Shown here piece after piece: positions 1 to 13,362 of a stretch of 64,000 nucleotides of DNA. The position numbers and the translations under genes were made by a program. The notes under the pieces are model-generated. The model searched no databases and was not told where the DNA came from. It was given only the letters and a program-made list of their open reading frames with translations. Each line of letters opens with the position of its first letter. Position 1 is the stretch's first letter. The stretch comes from Unio delphinus (lineage: Eukaryota > Mollusca > Bivalvia > Unionida > Unionidae), in the NCBI GenBank assembly GCA_029339505.1, contig JAQISU010000022.1:14090001-14154000 (forward strand), given 5' to 3'.

Positions 1-340
1 TCATTTGTGAAACATGATCTTTAATATAGTTATTACACTTGTCGCTATGATCATTTGTGAAACATGACAGATACATGTAACATAGCTATTACACTTGTTG
101 CTATGATCATTTGTGAAACATGACAGATACATGTAACATAGCTATTACACTTGTCGCTATGATCATTTGTGAAACATGACAGATACATGTAACATAGCTA
201 TTACACTTGTCGCTATGATCATTTGTGAAACATAACAGATACATGTAACATAGTTATTACACTTGTCGCTATGATCATTTGTGAAACATGACAGATACAT
301 GTAACATAGTTATTACACTTGTTACTATGATCATTGAAAG
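1..340. repeat. 56-bp tandem repeat, about six copies
   Basis: A unit of about 56 bp containing TCATTTGTGAAACATGACAG and ATTACACTTGTCGCTATGA repeats head to tail from the window edge to about 340. Copies differ by a few bases and the first lacks part of the unit. The array probably starts outside the window. There is no spacer structure, so this is a minisatellite and not a CRISPR array. Confidence 0.9.
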
Positions 341-2586
341 AAAATCAAGGCATTAACTCGCTTGATGAGTTGGAATTTCTTTTTATTAGGATGCCAACGT
401 TTAGATCTGAAATCCGGCATAGTAGTCATCTTATGTTATAACCTCATAGACTTGCATGATCCTTCTATTGATGAAAACTCATTTACTCCATTTTAGATAG
501 AGTTATGTCCCTTGTTAAACAAATCCTTGTTTTCACATAGAAACATGGAATGTTACTTGGAGTTAGTATCTTGTATGCTATAGGTATAATATCAAGATAG
601 TGCAGATCTGACCACCATCATGACTGTACAATTTTGAAAAAGTTTAAAATCTAATCTACTTAATTTTTGGTCACTGTTTTCATTTTTGCACCTATTCGAT
701 TTTATGAACATAGTGACCTGTACATATGCAAATGAAGTTTTTAACTTTGTATTTTTTGTTTTTCATTAAGTGAACATTATCACCCTGACATTGATTAAAA
801 ATTCATTGGTCATGATTCTAGTTTTTATTTGTGATGGCTAGTGAGTATCGGATTATAACGCAAACAGAAATGGAATTTTATTATATCTATTTTGGGAATA
901 TATCTTAAGAATACTTTAAATAATGATTGTTTAAAACTTAAAAGAACTATATTAATTATAAATTATACCATGTGTGTATATCTTGACAATATCTGACATG
1001 AGTTTAGTGATCTTCCATCTTTTATATCAGGTTAAAAGTCAAAGGCCATGACAGACATGTGTTTACTGCACTTGTGAACATTTTAACTCTGACCAATATA
1101 AAGATATATTTGGTAACAATTTTTAAATGTTAAAGTTTCTGAAAATATTTCAGTATCAGCAATTAAGGAGATAAAAATGAGCATTGATTACATTTGTCCT
1201 ATAATTCTTTTAAAAATACTTGTTTCTATTATTTTAGAAAACTGTCATGAATTTCTATTTATTAAATGCTTTCAACCTTTTTATATTTGGGACTTTGCCA
1301 TCATTCTGTTAAGTTCTGCTTATTAATAGAAAATTTCAAACTGCGTTAGAACAAAATAATTTGGAGGTTGTAACTTTGTGCCTTGTTTGTAACAATTGGG
1401 ATATAATTCATGATGAACAGATTCAGGGGGAGAAGAAGGCTGATGTCTTGAGGGATTTTTCTTTGTGCCTTGTTTGTGCACTGAACAAAATATTTAATTT
1501 GTGTCCTATAATTATGGTATTTGTTATGAATAAAGTCCTTGAAATTACTTATTTTTTTAGTAAGAAATTTTTGTTTTTTCTGTAATATTTTCATCAAAAG
1601 TGAGTATAATCCATAATCGAGGGAATAAAAAGATTTTCCTACAAATTCATTTTGACAAGTTGAGCATTAGTTCCTTCAAGGGGCTCTTGTTGTTTACTTT
1701 TAGAGCTCATTTTGGATTATCCTGTAAGCTCTCTCACTATAAGGCCAGATATTCCAACACCAAATCAAACCATAACTTGCATGTTATTTCCTGTTGATAA
1801 CTTGAGGTCTCCATAATCTACCATTCCCAAATTTTGTAAGTGGATTGCATTTGGGATGAGGAAGAAACCTATTGATACTGGGGTCAGAAACGGTCAAAGT
1901 CAAAGGAACTGAAAGAAGGAAAGCTGTTTAGCTACAGATACCATAAACAGACTATGTAAATATCATTCGTTTGAGATAAGAATGGCACCTATTGATTTTT
2001 TTGTAGTAAAATCATCAGTGATCAAGATTCCACTGGATTTAAGAACAAAAATGGTTGAGATCTTTATAACCAACTTTGACCAAACAGAGTGCATGGCTTG
2101 AACTTGAGACATGGAATACACTTATTCATTTTGGGCATGAAAATCAAGATTATGGAAAAATATTTTCTGCAAAACTATTTTATTAATTAAACTTTGTACA
2201 TTGCTTACCTTTTGAGACAAGCAAAAAACCTGAATTTGGGTTTAAAAGTTTAAAGGTCAAGATTAAGAGACTCCAGGAAGGAAAATGGTTTCCCCAAACT
2301 AACTCAAGTTCTATTTCACAAATCATAACCAAACTTTTGGACGGCTTGCATTTGAGGACATTTATTGATTTGGGGGTTATAAGTCATAAGACAAGGTTGC
2401 ATAGACTAAAGAAAAAAAAATAGTTTCAACAATACTAGTTTTATGGCATTTACCTTGACAAAGTTTTGTGGATGGTTTACATTGAAGGTTAGGAAGACCT
2501 GTTTATTTCAGATTCAAAAGTTCAAGTATCCAAGCAAATAAATATAATGTATAATAATGCTATTTAATCTTCATGGCAAATGTACC
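341..2586. other. AT-rich non-coding stretch, nothing recognised
   Basis: Only short open frames occur here and none has a recognisable domain, coding bias or splice context. It is most likely intron or upstream sequence of the host gene whose exons start at 3091. A coding exon shorter than about 50 codons could be missed. Confidence 0.5.
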
Positions 2587-3078
2587 ATATGTGGACATAT
2601 GATGTGTAATTTGTGGACATGTAATGTATAATAAGTGGACATATAATGTATAATTTGTAGACATATAATGTATAATTTGTGGACATATATAGTTTGTGGA
2701 CATATGATGTGTAATTTGTGGACATGTAATGTATAATAAGTGGACATATAATGTATAATTTGTGGACATATAATGTATAGTTTGTGGACATATAATGTAT
2801 AATTTGTTGACATATAATGTATAGTTTGTGGACATATAATGTATAATTTGTGGACATATAATGTATAATTTGTGGACATATAATGTATAATTTGTGGACA
2901 TATATAATTTGTGGACATATAATGTATAATTTGTAGACATATAATGTACCATTTGTGGACATATAATATATAGTTTGTGGACATATAATGTATAGTTTGT
3001 GGACATATAATATATAATTTGTGGACATATAATGTATAATTTGTGGACATATAATGTATAATTTGTGGACATATAATT
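2587..3078. repeat. 22-bp minisatellite, about 22 copies
   Basis: A unit close to GTGGACATATAATGTATAAT plus TT repeats with scattered substitutions and a few shortened units (GTGGACATATATAATTT type). It ends about a dozen bases before the splice acceptor of the exon at 3091. All three minus frames are open across it, which is a property of the repeat and not evidence for a protein. Confidence 0.93.
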
Positions 3079-3090
3079 TATGATTTACAG

Positions 3091-3244
3091 TCAGACAAGT
3101 GGGATGGATGAAAAGGAAGAAGTAAGAGACTGCGATTTGCCCGATGAAGTCAAGCTTTCTGCAGCCGACTACCTCATGGAAACATTAGATCTGCATGAAG
3201 TTAGAAAGGAGATAACATTAAATGCTAAACTGATACCTCTTTAT
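3091..3244 (+). CDS. Internal coding exon of an unrecognised host gene
   Basis: The segment is bounded by an acceptor (TGATTTACAG before 3091) and a strong donor (GTAAGT from 3245). It begins with the third base of a codon and ends on a codon boundary, and reads QTSGMDEKEEVRDCDLPDEV followed by a charged, helix-like stretch ending IPLY. The exon end (phase 0) matches the start of the next exon at 5757. The peptide is acidic, rich in Leu/Glu/Lys, and looks like coiled coil. I do not recognise the protein family. Earlier exons are not visible and are probably upstream of the window. Confidence 0.7.
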
Positions 3245-5756
3245 GTAAGTCTAGTGTTAATGTGTTTAACTCATGCATTGGGTTAAAACTAAGGTTGGTT
3301 TATCTTAATTGTTATGTTCTGTATGCTTGAAAGTAAAACATGTATCTGAAGTCATACATTAATAATGGTATAAAATTAGGATAAAAATAATAAATTTTGC
3401 AAATATTCGGACTGCTTGAGACTTAAAATGCATATTTCTTGTAACTACCCGATCTTACTTTCTCTTTAATTTTAAAATAAGTGTCATGATATTCAGAGTT
3501 TTCATCTGAATTCTTAGGTATCCTACCATAAGGCCAAGTCAGTTTATGATTTGCACTGCATACATAATGCACAATTACCATCTATCAACAGTTATTTTTG
3601 ACACAACTCCGGTACATATATTTCCGATCTGAATTCAATTAGTCTTGAAAAATGGACTTCCACATTACGTGTTGTGGATTACGAAAAATCCATGTTCCTA
3701 CAGTGGAAATCAATCTTTATATACATTTTTTTTGTCATTGACTGGATATAGTGCTTTTTATGGATGTCCAGATGATGGTTTGTAGTGGATATATTAAGTG
3801 TTATTGTCCCAATTAGTAAGTCTCTGCAAGATAATTATGTAACAGTGGACATCCACTACATTTTATGGAACTTAGCTGTTGGCTGAGTTACAGCAGAAAG
3901 TACAGAATGCTCTTTTTTAAGTTGTAAACAATACCGTTTAATATTTAAAGGTTACACATTCACATACATTTATTACAAGAGATTTAAATCAATTTCCAAG
4001 CAACCAAATCTTGGAATATTTAGGTGCTTTACAAAAGATTCAAGTTTAATGATGACAAACATACAGAGGTATAGAGATGGTGCTTTAAACAAATGAAAGG
4101 GAAAAGAAATCACACTTATTAGTGGGCTTGTTTCCATTATTAAAATAAAACACACAAGAAATATGGTAACTTATTTTTTTCTTTCCCCTAGTTTCGTTTA
4201 AATTGTTTGCATATTTTCCAATAGCATGAGGTATACACAGCACAATAAAATACAACCATTACTAGTCCAGCCTGTTTAGTACTTGTAACGCAAATTAACA
4301 TGTCCATTCAACACATTGTTTCAGGAACTGGGCACATTTTCTTTTACTGTTGTCCTGCAGTTTTATGCAGACTCGGCAAAGCATGTGATGCTGCATTCCA
4401 TAACTAGCAGCTTAAGAAATATACATAAGATCATTATTGTTATTATGAGGAGATCACTCTGTTGGCCCAGTCATTAGAGCTTACACCTCAAATGTGAGCG
4501 GTCACAGTGTTCAAACTCCAGTTGAGTCATACCAAAATTAATACTAACAGCTGCCTTGCTAGGTGCTCAGCATTAAGAGGTTAGTGTTAGGACTGGTCAG
4601 TTTGGTGTCAGGATAATGTGTCTGGGTGGGACATCATGCTATATGTCTGTTGCTTGATGCCCTAGTGCTAAACATCACTATAGACTGCCACACTGCAGAC
4701 ATCTTAGTGATTTGACTGAATTTTAAAAAAACAAAAATGTAAGTTAAAATTCCAAATCACACCCACACATCATCATGAGTTTAATAATACCAAATGGAAA
4801 GGTGAAACTGATGAAGAAAGATTGATTGATTGATTGATTGATAAGAAGTGGACATGAATGTAAATAAATCATTTTGTAACTAAATAACAGCATGTTGACT
4901 TACGTAGGATGTAACATATAGACCAAAAATGTCAAATTACTGAAGTTATGCCTGTAAATGCCCTAATGACACAGAATCTTTGGGAATCAGACCTAAGATT
5001 AAAGCCTTTTGAACCAACTTTTGACTCCAAAGTTGATTTAAAAACAATAATAATCTTTGGTTAAATGCCTAAAGATATAGATGTACACAGCACATAAAAG
5101 GGTAGGACCAGTTAAATGGTTACACCTTTTTTTTTCCATATTGCAGTTAATTTCTCCTGTACATTCATCATAGTATCATGATGTTTGCAATTCAGGTGAA
5201 ATGCCAACTTTTATGCAAACATATTTGTAAAATGGGTATCTGTTGTAGATAGTATTGTATTAATGTACTTTAAATAGCCTCACATTTTGTATGTTGATCT
5301 AGTTTAAGCTGTATACAAGGATAATTTCTTCTTATTCATGCTTGTTTTTCTTGTACTTTTTTTGTTTAACTTCAACTGTATTTTGCATAGGTTGAACACA
5401 TATCTATGACTAATACCTTTAATACAAGTGACACTTGATCTATGCCATAGATACATTTTTAAGGTTATGTCATAAATTGAAAGTAATGTGAATGGATGTA
5501 TATGAGATGCATTGATTGCTATTAATATATGGCTTCTTATTTTCAATGGCTTTAAAATCCGAGTAGAACTTCTTTATCTTCAGAATTTCCTTTTTCGAGT
5601 TTTGAAAGGCAGCAAGGATGTATTGCACTGTACAAGAACTTTAATGGCTTCTGTTGAATGGATCAATGAAGTGATAAATACCAATAATATGATAAATGAT
5701 GTTTTACCATTCAGAAAAACGTAAATGCAATCAGCTAGTTTACTGTTCTCTTTCAG
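3245..5756 (+). other. Intron of the host gene
   Basis: This 2.5-kb interval lies between the GTAAGT donor at 3245 and the TTTCAG acceptor at 5751-5756. It contains a short GATT run near 4823-4842. No other gene, repeat family or RNA gene is recognised. Confidence 0.6.
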
Positions 5757-5844
5757 ATGAAGAAAATCACAGAGATGGTTAACCTGCTACAGGAAGTACA
5801 TCAGACAGCTGAAGCTGTGGTAGAAGGGCAGATAATTCAATTAA
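5757..5844 (+). CDS. Internal coding exon of the same host gene
   Basis: A polypyrimidine tract with TTTCAG precedes 5757 and GTAAGT follows 5844. The 88 bases encode 29 codons plus one base, starting MKKITEMVNLLQEVHQTAEA and ending near QIIQL. The heptad-like spacing of Leu/Val/Ile suggests a coiled coil. The incoming phase (0) matches the exon ending at 3244, and the outgoing phase (1) matches the exon at 8871. The initial ATG is probably internal methionine and not the start of the protein. Confidence 0.7.
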
Positions 5845-6061
5845 GTAAGTACTGCAACCTGCAGTGCTATCCAGAAATAAGGAAGTTTGAGCCAAGAGCT
5901 TTCTGTCTATATGTGTTTTACCAACAATTAGTTGATAGACACATACAGAGTCACTAAACAGTATGAATAGTTTTGTTGCTAAATTGTTAAAAATAGTCCC
6001 AATCAGTTATATGTATAAACCAATGTGAAATTATTATTTCTGTTGAATGCTTTAATCATTG

Positions 6062-6065
<4 letters not shown>

Positions 6066-6113
<48 letters not shown>
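6066..6113. repeat. (AG)n microsatellite
   Basis: A perfect AG dinucleotide run of about 24 units inside the intron. Confidence 0.95.
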
Positions 6114-6119
<6 letters not shown>

Positions 6120-8533
6120 AACACAGTATTTGGGTAGTTAAGTGGCATTATTGTTTGATGATTGAATACAAATAAATACGTCATGAAATAGTCTTAATCA
6201 TTTTTGGACTTGTTACATGATTATGTTACAACTCTAGGTCTTAAACTTTGTAAGAGAAAGAAGCGAAACCAATGAGTTTAGTACAATCAACAAACAATTT
6301 ATTTTGCTAAGTTACAAAGTGAAAATGTGAGAGAAACTTACAGTATTGCGAATGAAACCGATTTAATCCTAAATGTCCTTTCACAAGAGATATAGACAGT
6401 TCTGAATCAGTTAAGTAGTGTTGAATGCCTCGATGTAATTCAGATGGTCTTTGAATGCAACAATATATATACATAAAGATTAAAAGAATCATTAGCAAAG
6501 ACAGATTACTACCAAGTGTCTACTTAGTACTTGATTATTACATAGTGATGCAAGGGAAACATATTTATTTATTGCTTACACATTGTACTTCATGAAAAGT
6601 TTGATCTTACCAATGATTTTGCAAATTTTCTGCAATAATTAGAGTTTAAAGTTAATTATATAAAGGTTGAAAGAAAGTTGTCCAGTTTCAGTGGCTGCCA
6701 TGTATTGCCTTTTTTGTGCTCAGAAATAATGTTAAATCTCACAAATCCAAATGTATGACCATGAGTCTATACTTGGAATGAAGCAGGAGTTTTAAAATTT
6801 ATCATAATCCACTCATCCTGTCAGATAAGTGATCACAAGACAAGTAGAATACTTTTAGTCAGATAGTTGTTATAGAAATGATATTAATGAACTATATCTG
6901 AATGTGTAAAAACAAATTTCTGGATCTGTGACCCTTTTAAACATTAGTTGAGATTACAAATTGAGGCCAATTTACCTTGAGCTTGATTAATATTAATGAA
7001 AAAAATAAACTTCCCGAAGGAAGTGTTGACATTTAGTGGAAAACAGTCAGAATGGATAAGTCTTGAATATTTCACGCAACTGCCGGAAATTTCTACTCAC
7101 CATTGTTTGAGGTGTAGGGTACATTTTCAACCACTGTGAAGGTAGTTGTGGCATTGAATCTGTCACACTTAGAAAAGCATGGGAACCATGCCTCTCCATT
7201 GTTTAAGATGTAGGGTACATGTTCAACCACAGTGAAGGGATTCTTGACTGAGAAACCACTTGTCATAGATTCATTCTATTTTGATACTACATGTGTAGCA
7301 GACCAGTCTAAACTGAAAATAAATGACAGTTGTCGCATTGAACCTATCACATTAGTAGCAGATTATGCATCCTGTATATTATACATTACACTTTTATGGC
7401 TCCACATAATTTCACTGTAGTGAGGCACCACTGTACATGACTGATTTTAACCAAGCCATTATCAAGATTCAATTTGAACTTTTGGGAATTTTGGGAAGAT
7501 TTATCGTAATGCTAAATCTTTCTCATGAAGTAGTGCTGTCAAATTCATTGATTAACTCTGAATTTTTTTCCTAATTTGAAAATAAAAATGTCTAAACATC
7601 AATAGTTACTGGATGCAAATGCCCTTCAGTTATACCAGAAATGGTGGAGAATGTAAATTAGTTTATTTTTGTGAGTATACTTTTTGAAGAATTTATGAAA
7701 AATATATGAGATTTATAATAAATTCATGGATTGGGGAAATAGCAGAATTTGTTTGTTTTAAATAAAAATATCATTGCTTCTTGGTATAGCAAGCACAAAA
7801 TCATTAGGGACGTGTACACCACAACAACAAAAGAAATGATGGAATGCATTGTTTCCTTTAGTTAATATTATTATAATAAAATTTTGATTTGTAAACTCTC
7901 GCATTTGCTTAACGTGTCCCTCATAATTTGAGATAATAAAATGAAAAAGACATAAAGAATTGGTTTCAAATGTTACATAGCTAAATTACAATTACTTTTA
8001 AATGTTTTGATTGCTATGTAGGGGTTGACAAACAAAACATGATCACCCAGTGTTAAAAACAATGAATCTTCATATGTTATGAAGTGTGAATCGGGCCGTA
8101 GGGTACAGTGTTTAGCCATGTGTCTCAAGCAGTGGGGACATCATCACAGACAATAGTTTGCATTTTTTTTTTAATGTATACTTTATTTCCTTATAATTTC
8201 ATTCATGAGTTGCATAATATATCTGGTGAGTTCAGATAAAAACTTTTATCGGATGATGTATTCTTGCATGCAGGACCTAGATCTGCCTTTGCATAATGCA
8301 GTGACATCAGAATCTATGCAGTTTTGTTAGGTGTAACCAATAGAACAATCAACATAGACCCTGATCTACCAGTGCATTATGTGACAGCAGATCAGAGTCT
8401 ATGTTGTTTGCGGTTGAACCAGACTGGTAAGTTTAACTTGTAATACTGTCATAGAAGGTGCTGATGACATGTACTGCTTGGCAACTAGGAGAAGATTAAA
8501 TTATTGTTTATTTACTCACTAAGTCAGTATGTA

Positions 8534-8788
8534 GGATTTACTGTTGTTTTAGGGTTTAACGCCATTTTTCAGCACACGATAGGCTATACATGGCGGCCAG
8601 TATTATTGGTGGAGGAAGAACTTGGGAAAACCCCGGAAAGAACCGCTGATCCACGAAAAGCTACTGGCAAGCTTTCTCACATAACTACATTAGCCGAATC
8701 TTAGACTCGAACCCAAGCAGACAGAGGTGTGACTGCAGTGATCCGTAACGGAAAGCACTTTAGACCACTCGGCCACTCGGGGCCCCGC
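8534..8788 (-). mobile_element. tRNA-derived SINE
   Basis: Read on the minus strand, the sequence starts GGGGCCCCGAGTGGCCGAGT with a Pol III A-box-like TGGCCGAGTGG and a B-box-like GGTTCGAGTC about 60 bases on. A body follows that contains CTTGCCAGTAGC and TGGCCGCCATGTATAGCC. Two further copies of the same family occur in this window, one at 12560-12780 and one in every array unit. That recurrence defines the family from the window itself. The head resembles a serine/leucine-type tRNA with a long variable arm. The 3' end is set by comparison and may be off by some tens of bases. Confidence 0.8.
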
Positions 8789-8870
8789 AGTCTTCTGTAG
8801 GACATAATTAGAGTATATAATAATGATAATAATAACTAATAATTAGCTTAAGTTTTCATTTTTATTTCAG

Positions 8871-8965
8871 AAAATTCCCGAAATAATTCAATTAATGAAA
8901 ACCAGTTTTCACCCAGGATGAACATTCAGAAGATTCTTGAACATGATGGGCCGAAGGATGCATAG
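8871..8965 (+). CDS. Terminal coding exon of the host gene
   Basis: Follows the acceptor TTTATTTCAG. The single base carried over from 5844 plus AA completes a Lys codon. The frame then continues NSRNNSINENQFSPRMNIQ and closes with ILEHDGPKDA and TAG at 8963-8965. With the two upstream exons this gives about 110 C-terminal residues of a small, charged, probably coiled-coil protein. The SPR segment followed by a short helix is a possible regulatory tail (inference). I cannot name the gene. Confidence 0.68.
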
Positions 8966-11900
8966 TGACAATTCCTGTTTATAAATTTAACAGATGTGGA
9001 TTACACTAGAATGTCAATTTTTGATAAACAGTTTTTTATTTCTATTGACAGAAAAATCAGATATGACATACCTTTATACTTTTATGAAAAAGAATTTATT
9101 TACCAAACCGATTCTCCATCTCCACTTTTCAATCCAGCAAATGCCAATTACTTGTTTATTTCATGAAATTTCAATTTGGCTACATGCCAGTTTTTCCTGA
9201 GGCAACATGTAATTTGTTATGTATCAACACTCAAATGTTTAGTAACCTCCTTGTTTTCAATTCAGATTGTACATCATTTTCAGTATCAACCAGTAATATC
9301 TCCATGCTATAAAGTAACATATTTTCATGAGGAGGCATGCTTATTTCATTTCAACTAGATCATCGTTTGATTTTGAAGGGCAATAAATTAGACCAATCAG
9401 AGCAGTAGGTAGATATAAAGTTACTCACCTGGCGGGCATACCATTGTTTTGTCAGTACTGTTTTTTTGCGGATATAAGATGCATCTTATATATATATAAA
9501 AAATTACCTACCCCGCACCCTTAGTGTGTCTTATATTCAAAGGCGTCTTATTAAATTTTTTTTTTTCACAAACGAACAGTAAAATGTGTGAAAGTAACAC
9601 TACCAAAAATGGTGAATTCAATTTCTCACCAGAGTGATTATTACAGTCGATATTCATGTGTTTTCATTCCTAGTTTTAAAAACGATTGAATGTTCAGTAC
9701 AAAATTACCACATGTACTGATCCAATACAGGTGAACGTACCCAGTTGGCAAGATTTTAGTCCAAGTTTGGCCATCTTGCCTTTCTACCTCTACGAGCTTG
9801 TTTTCTTGGATTCACCTTCTTAAGCTACTCTACCTCCAACTTCCAATCACATACATACATTCTTCTCAGTGTAATTAAATTCTCTTCCAGCAGCTCTGTT
9901 GCCATGCTCCTTGGCAAAATTGATGATGTCTAATGTAAAATCAGCTGTATATGATTTTCGCTTCAGCATCATGAAAAATTTATAAATTTTAAAATTGCTC
10001 AAGAGATTGACCACTCATTTATTTATAACAAGAGAATGATCCCATGTATCCCCTATATACTGGTATGTACTAACCCCAGCTGCTGGACCTAGGCTTAGCG
10101 ACCTAAAGGAAGATAAGATCTAACGATAACCATTGTGGCACTGCCTCAAACAATATTTTGAACTCCAGGTAAAGTGGTTAATGAAGCCTTGTTTACATCA
10201 GGTAAGTGATCTAAACATTGGAAATGTTTATTTGCCTTTATGACAAAGGAAAGTACTGGATGCCACTTTAATGCACATGGTTTGAAAACAAATGTTTACC
10301 GGTACATATGTGAACAAAACAACACACAGAATTATTCAAAAGATGTTATTAAACTTTATTGGAAAAATAATGTAATAATACGTAACAGAAAATTATATAT
10401 AAAGGAAAAGAGATTGGTAGCAATGCAAAGCAGAATAATGTCTTAGATCAACTGTGAAAACATTAAAATATTTTAATTACTTCTTGTTGGTTCATCATTT
10501 TGCTTAGTTTCTATTCCACACTAATTTCCATGTGCTAGAACATGAATGGCTGAGCATTCATGCATTCATTGTGTTCAAGAAGCTAACAATGTGTTTGTAG
10601 TGCTCTACTTTCTTCATTAAAACATCATTCCTGTTTCAAACAAAACTGTGTCTTATGTTGAGTTAATCAATGTGAATGAAAATGTAAATTCAAAAATGTA
10701 AGCTATCATCTCAATTTGCAAAGGTGATTGTGAATAGCCACGAAAGACATACATTTGTATAACAACATTTTGTAGTGGACACAATCGGCAGGGATGTGAG
10801 GAGTTAACACACTCAGTCAATACACAGTTGCCTCTAGCCAATCTTGCCTCCATTCAAAGGGCAATTATGTGTATTTGCATGTGATATATATTTACACACA
10901 GTGGAGTCTCGTTAATCCGGACCCATTCGTTTCCAGTGAATATGTGCGGAATAACTAGTTTTCCGGATAATTGAATCACACACACTTTTTAATTTACGAT
11001 ATCATCACACCATATATATGTACATTTATATGCTAGCTTTAAATGTAATGTACTGTATATTCAATAATGGTTGAAATAAATTAATGAATACAACTATTAA
11101 TTTGTGTTTATACAATCGCTGGTTACAATATGGTCATGCTACTTAGTTATTGATAGTGCCCATAGATTCTCGAGGGCTTCACTATTGTGTTTTATGTATT
11201 ATTCTACTGACTGTAGTTTCATTTATGATTTTTCAAATTTTCTTTTTTTTGGACATTATTTCTGGATTATTAAGACAAGTTTTAATGTAATTTTACACTT
11301 TGGTCTCCGATTTTGATTTCTGGATCTGGAATGCAGATTTCTTGATTAATGGATCAAATTAACATTTAGGAATTTAAATATACCCCTTACCAGTGGTAGT
11401 CTGGGTTAGGAGTGATGGTTTTTAGTCTATCAGTATAATTGGATATTTGTTTAAGTTTTAAGTTTTGAATGTTCATTTCGCCTTTTGTTGTTTCTTTTTG
11501 TAGTGTTGTTCTAGATATTTTACAAATACCTTTCCGAATAAAGTCAAATAAATTTCAAATTCATACCAAATGGAATTATAAAAGCAAGATTTTATAATTT
11601 GTATTTTTTCTAAGAGTGTTTTGTAGCTGGTATTCCATGTTGTCTGGTGTTTGTTAATTTTGTCTTGTATTTGTGTTAAGGTTTAAGCTTTATTATTTTT
11701 TCTAGATACACTCCTAGGACTTTAAAAAATGTCTGGAGGTAAACCTGGGTGGATTCCTCATCAGTTTCCTATTAATAGTAATTCAGATTTTTCATTATTT
11801 ATTTAAGTTCCTGCTGCGTTGCCAAATAGGTTCTATTGTTTAATTATGTTGCCATATTATTGGTGAGTAGTTATATAGTTTGAAACATCATCAGCATGTA

Positions 11901-11984
11901 CATGTAGTAATGTTTTACATGTTTTTTCTAACTTCAGGTATTTGTATTCCTTGATTTTCATCAATTTGTTTAAATTAGTGTGAT
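8966..11984. other. 3' flank of the host gene and intergenic DNA
   Basis: A possible polyadenylation signal AATAAA lies at 9382-9387, about 420 bases past the stop codon. Near 10900-10975 the sequence GTGGAGTCTCGTTAATCCGG resembles a terminal repeat of a pogo/Tigger-type DNA transposon, with no partner found. The rest is AT-rich with only short random frames and no supported gene. Confidence 0.4.
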
Positions 11985-12559
11985 TAGACTTTTGATGAGT
12001 TTGAATATTAAAATATTCTGTTAGTGGATTTAAAATGTGACTGTACTAAAGCCTTTATTCTTTTGTTAGGTAGTAATCAGTAAAACCCTATTTTTGTTTC
12101 GGTCCTGCATGTTAGATAAAACTCATAAGTTTGAGCCCTTAATTATGGGGACACCCGGTGAAAATTATCACGAAAGGTAACCTTTATAGTCTTTTACAAA
12201 CTGTGGTTGTTGACGGCTTCAGACATTACACTGTCCTAAAAATACAATGAATACTACATACATGATTATGTAACAATGTACAGACAGGGTCGTAAATGAG
12301 GAGGAGGGATCCCCCCCATCCCAAATTTGGATGTGCTGTAAAATTGCTGTAGCAAATATACGTTTTTCCCCTAATAAAGTTTAGCTCCACCCCCGCCCTG
12401 AAAAAATTAAAATGATGTCCCTGCGTACAGACTAATATAATGACCGATGTTAAGGCTGATAAAATGAAATCTATATAATTGTTATATGCTCGAACCTCAT
12501 GCAATAGGTATACTATGTATATGTACATACATCTATTAGAGAAAGAGTGAGGAATGGTT

Positions 12560-12780
12560 GTTGTTGTAGTAGGGTTTAATGCCATTTGCCAGCACAAGAT
12601 AGGCTATACATGGCAGCCAGTATTAATGGTGGAGGAAGAACGAAATGCTACTGGCAAGCTTTCTCAAATGTGAAATGTCCATATTGGCTGAATCTGATAC
12701 TTGAACCTATGCAGACAGGTGAGATGGCAGTGATCCATAATTAAAAGCGCTTAAGACCATTCATGCACTCTGGGCCCCAG
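12560..12780 (-). mobile_element. tRNA-derived SINE, uninterrupted copy
   Basis: Same family as 8534-8788, with the TGGGGCCC head near 12780, CTTGCCAGTAGC-like body and a 3' part matching TGGCTGCCATGTATAGCC. It is the orthologous position of the SINE in the array units but lacks their 3.6-kb LINE, so it gives the empty target sequence for that LINE. It has accumulated many substitutions and deletions in the tRNA-like head. Confidence 0.75.
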
Positions 12781-13278
12781 TGACAAATGGATATATGGGC
12801 ACAGCGAATACGATTCATGGGAATATAGCACCATCAACTAAGTTTAGTGTATACATCGTACATTTCTTTATAGACACATGGAATGTTTAATCGTGAGCTG
12901 TAATTTCTTCATTGTGTTTATATATTTTCTTTCTAGTGTTTAGAGCACAAACTACAAAAGTTAATGCTAGACAAGAGGTTTGAATTAATGTGCGAGAGAA
13001 ACTCTAATCGGAACACAATGCATGAATTCACTTAGTCATCTCGAGATGTCAATGTTCAGGTGCTTTGTTTTACTACCAAGCGAAACAATCCGTCCTAATA
13101 GATTAGAAAGGTAAGCACAGATACACAAACGTAAACGTACTTATATGTAATATAGTTTGTACAATTATAATTATACTTGCATTAAATATACTTATAAATT
13201 CAAATGATAGTTGTATTTCACTATTTGTTTCTTTTAAATTATGCAAAAGAAATTTTAAAAATGATATAAAAATACTTT

Positions 13279-13362
13279 TGTCAGAAGTGGGATTCAAACC
13301 CACGCCGGGAAGACCCGACTGCGACCTGAACGCAGCGCCTTAGACCGCTCGGCCATCCTGAC
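13279..13362 (-). tRNA. tRNA-Leu (CAG anticodon)
   Basis: An 84-nt gene of leucine type. The acceptor GTCAGGA pairs with TTCTGAC, the anticodon stem CTGCG/CGCAG encloses loop TTCAGGT with anticodon CAG, and there is a long variable arm (GGGTCTTCCC). It differs from the array genes by one base in the T loop (TTTGAAT instead of TTCGAAT), which removes the usually invariant C56, so activity may be reduced. The gene points opposite to the array genes. Confidence 0.85.

Larger units (their letters stand above)
5845..8870 (+). other. Intron of the host gene
   Basis: The 3-kb interval between donor 5845 and acceptor 8861-8870 (TTTATTTCAG) holds an (AG)n microsatellite and a minus-strand SINE near its 3' end. 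The rest is AT-rich with no recognised feature. Confidence 0.6.

Noticed and set aside
1..340. Regular direct repeats that could suggest a CRISPR array
   Set aside because: The 56-bp units are contiguous, without unique spacers, and the context is an animal genome.
2560..3072. Three long overlapping minus-strand frames of 154-170 codons
   Set aside because: All three frames are open because the 22-bp minisatellite has no stop codons on that strand; the predicted proteins are pure repeat.
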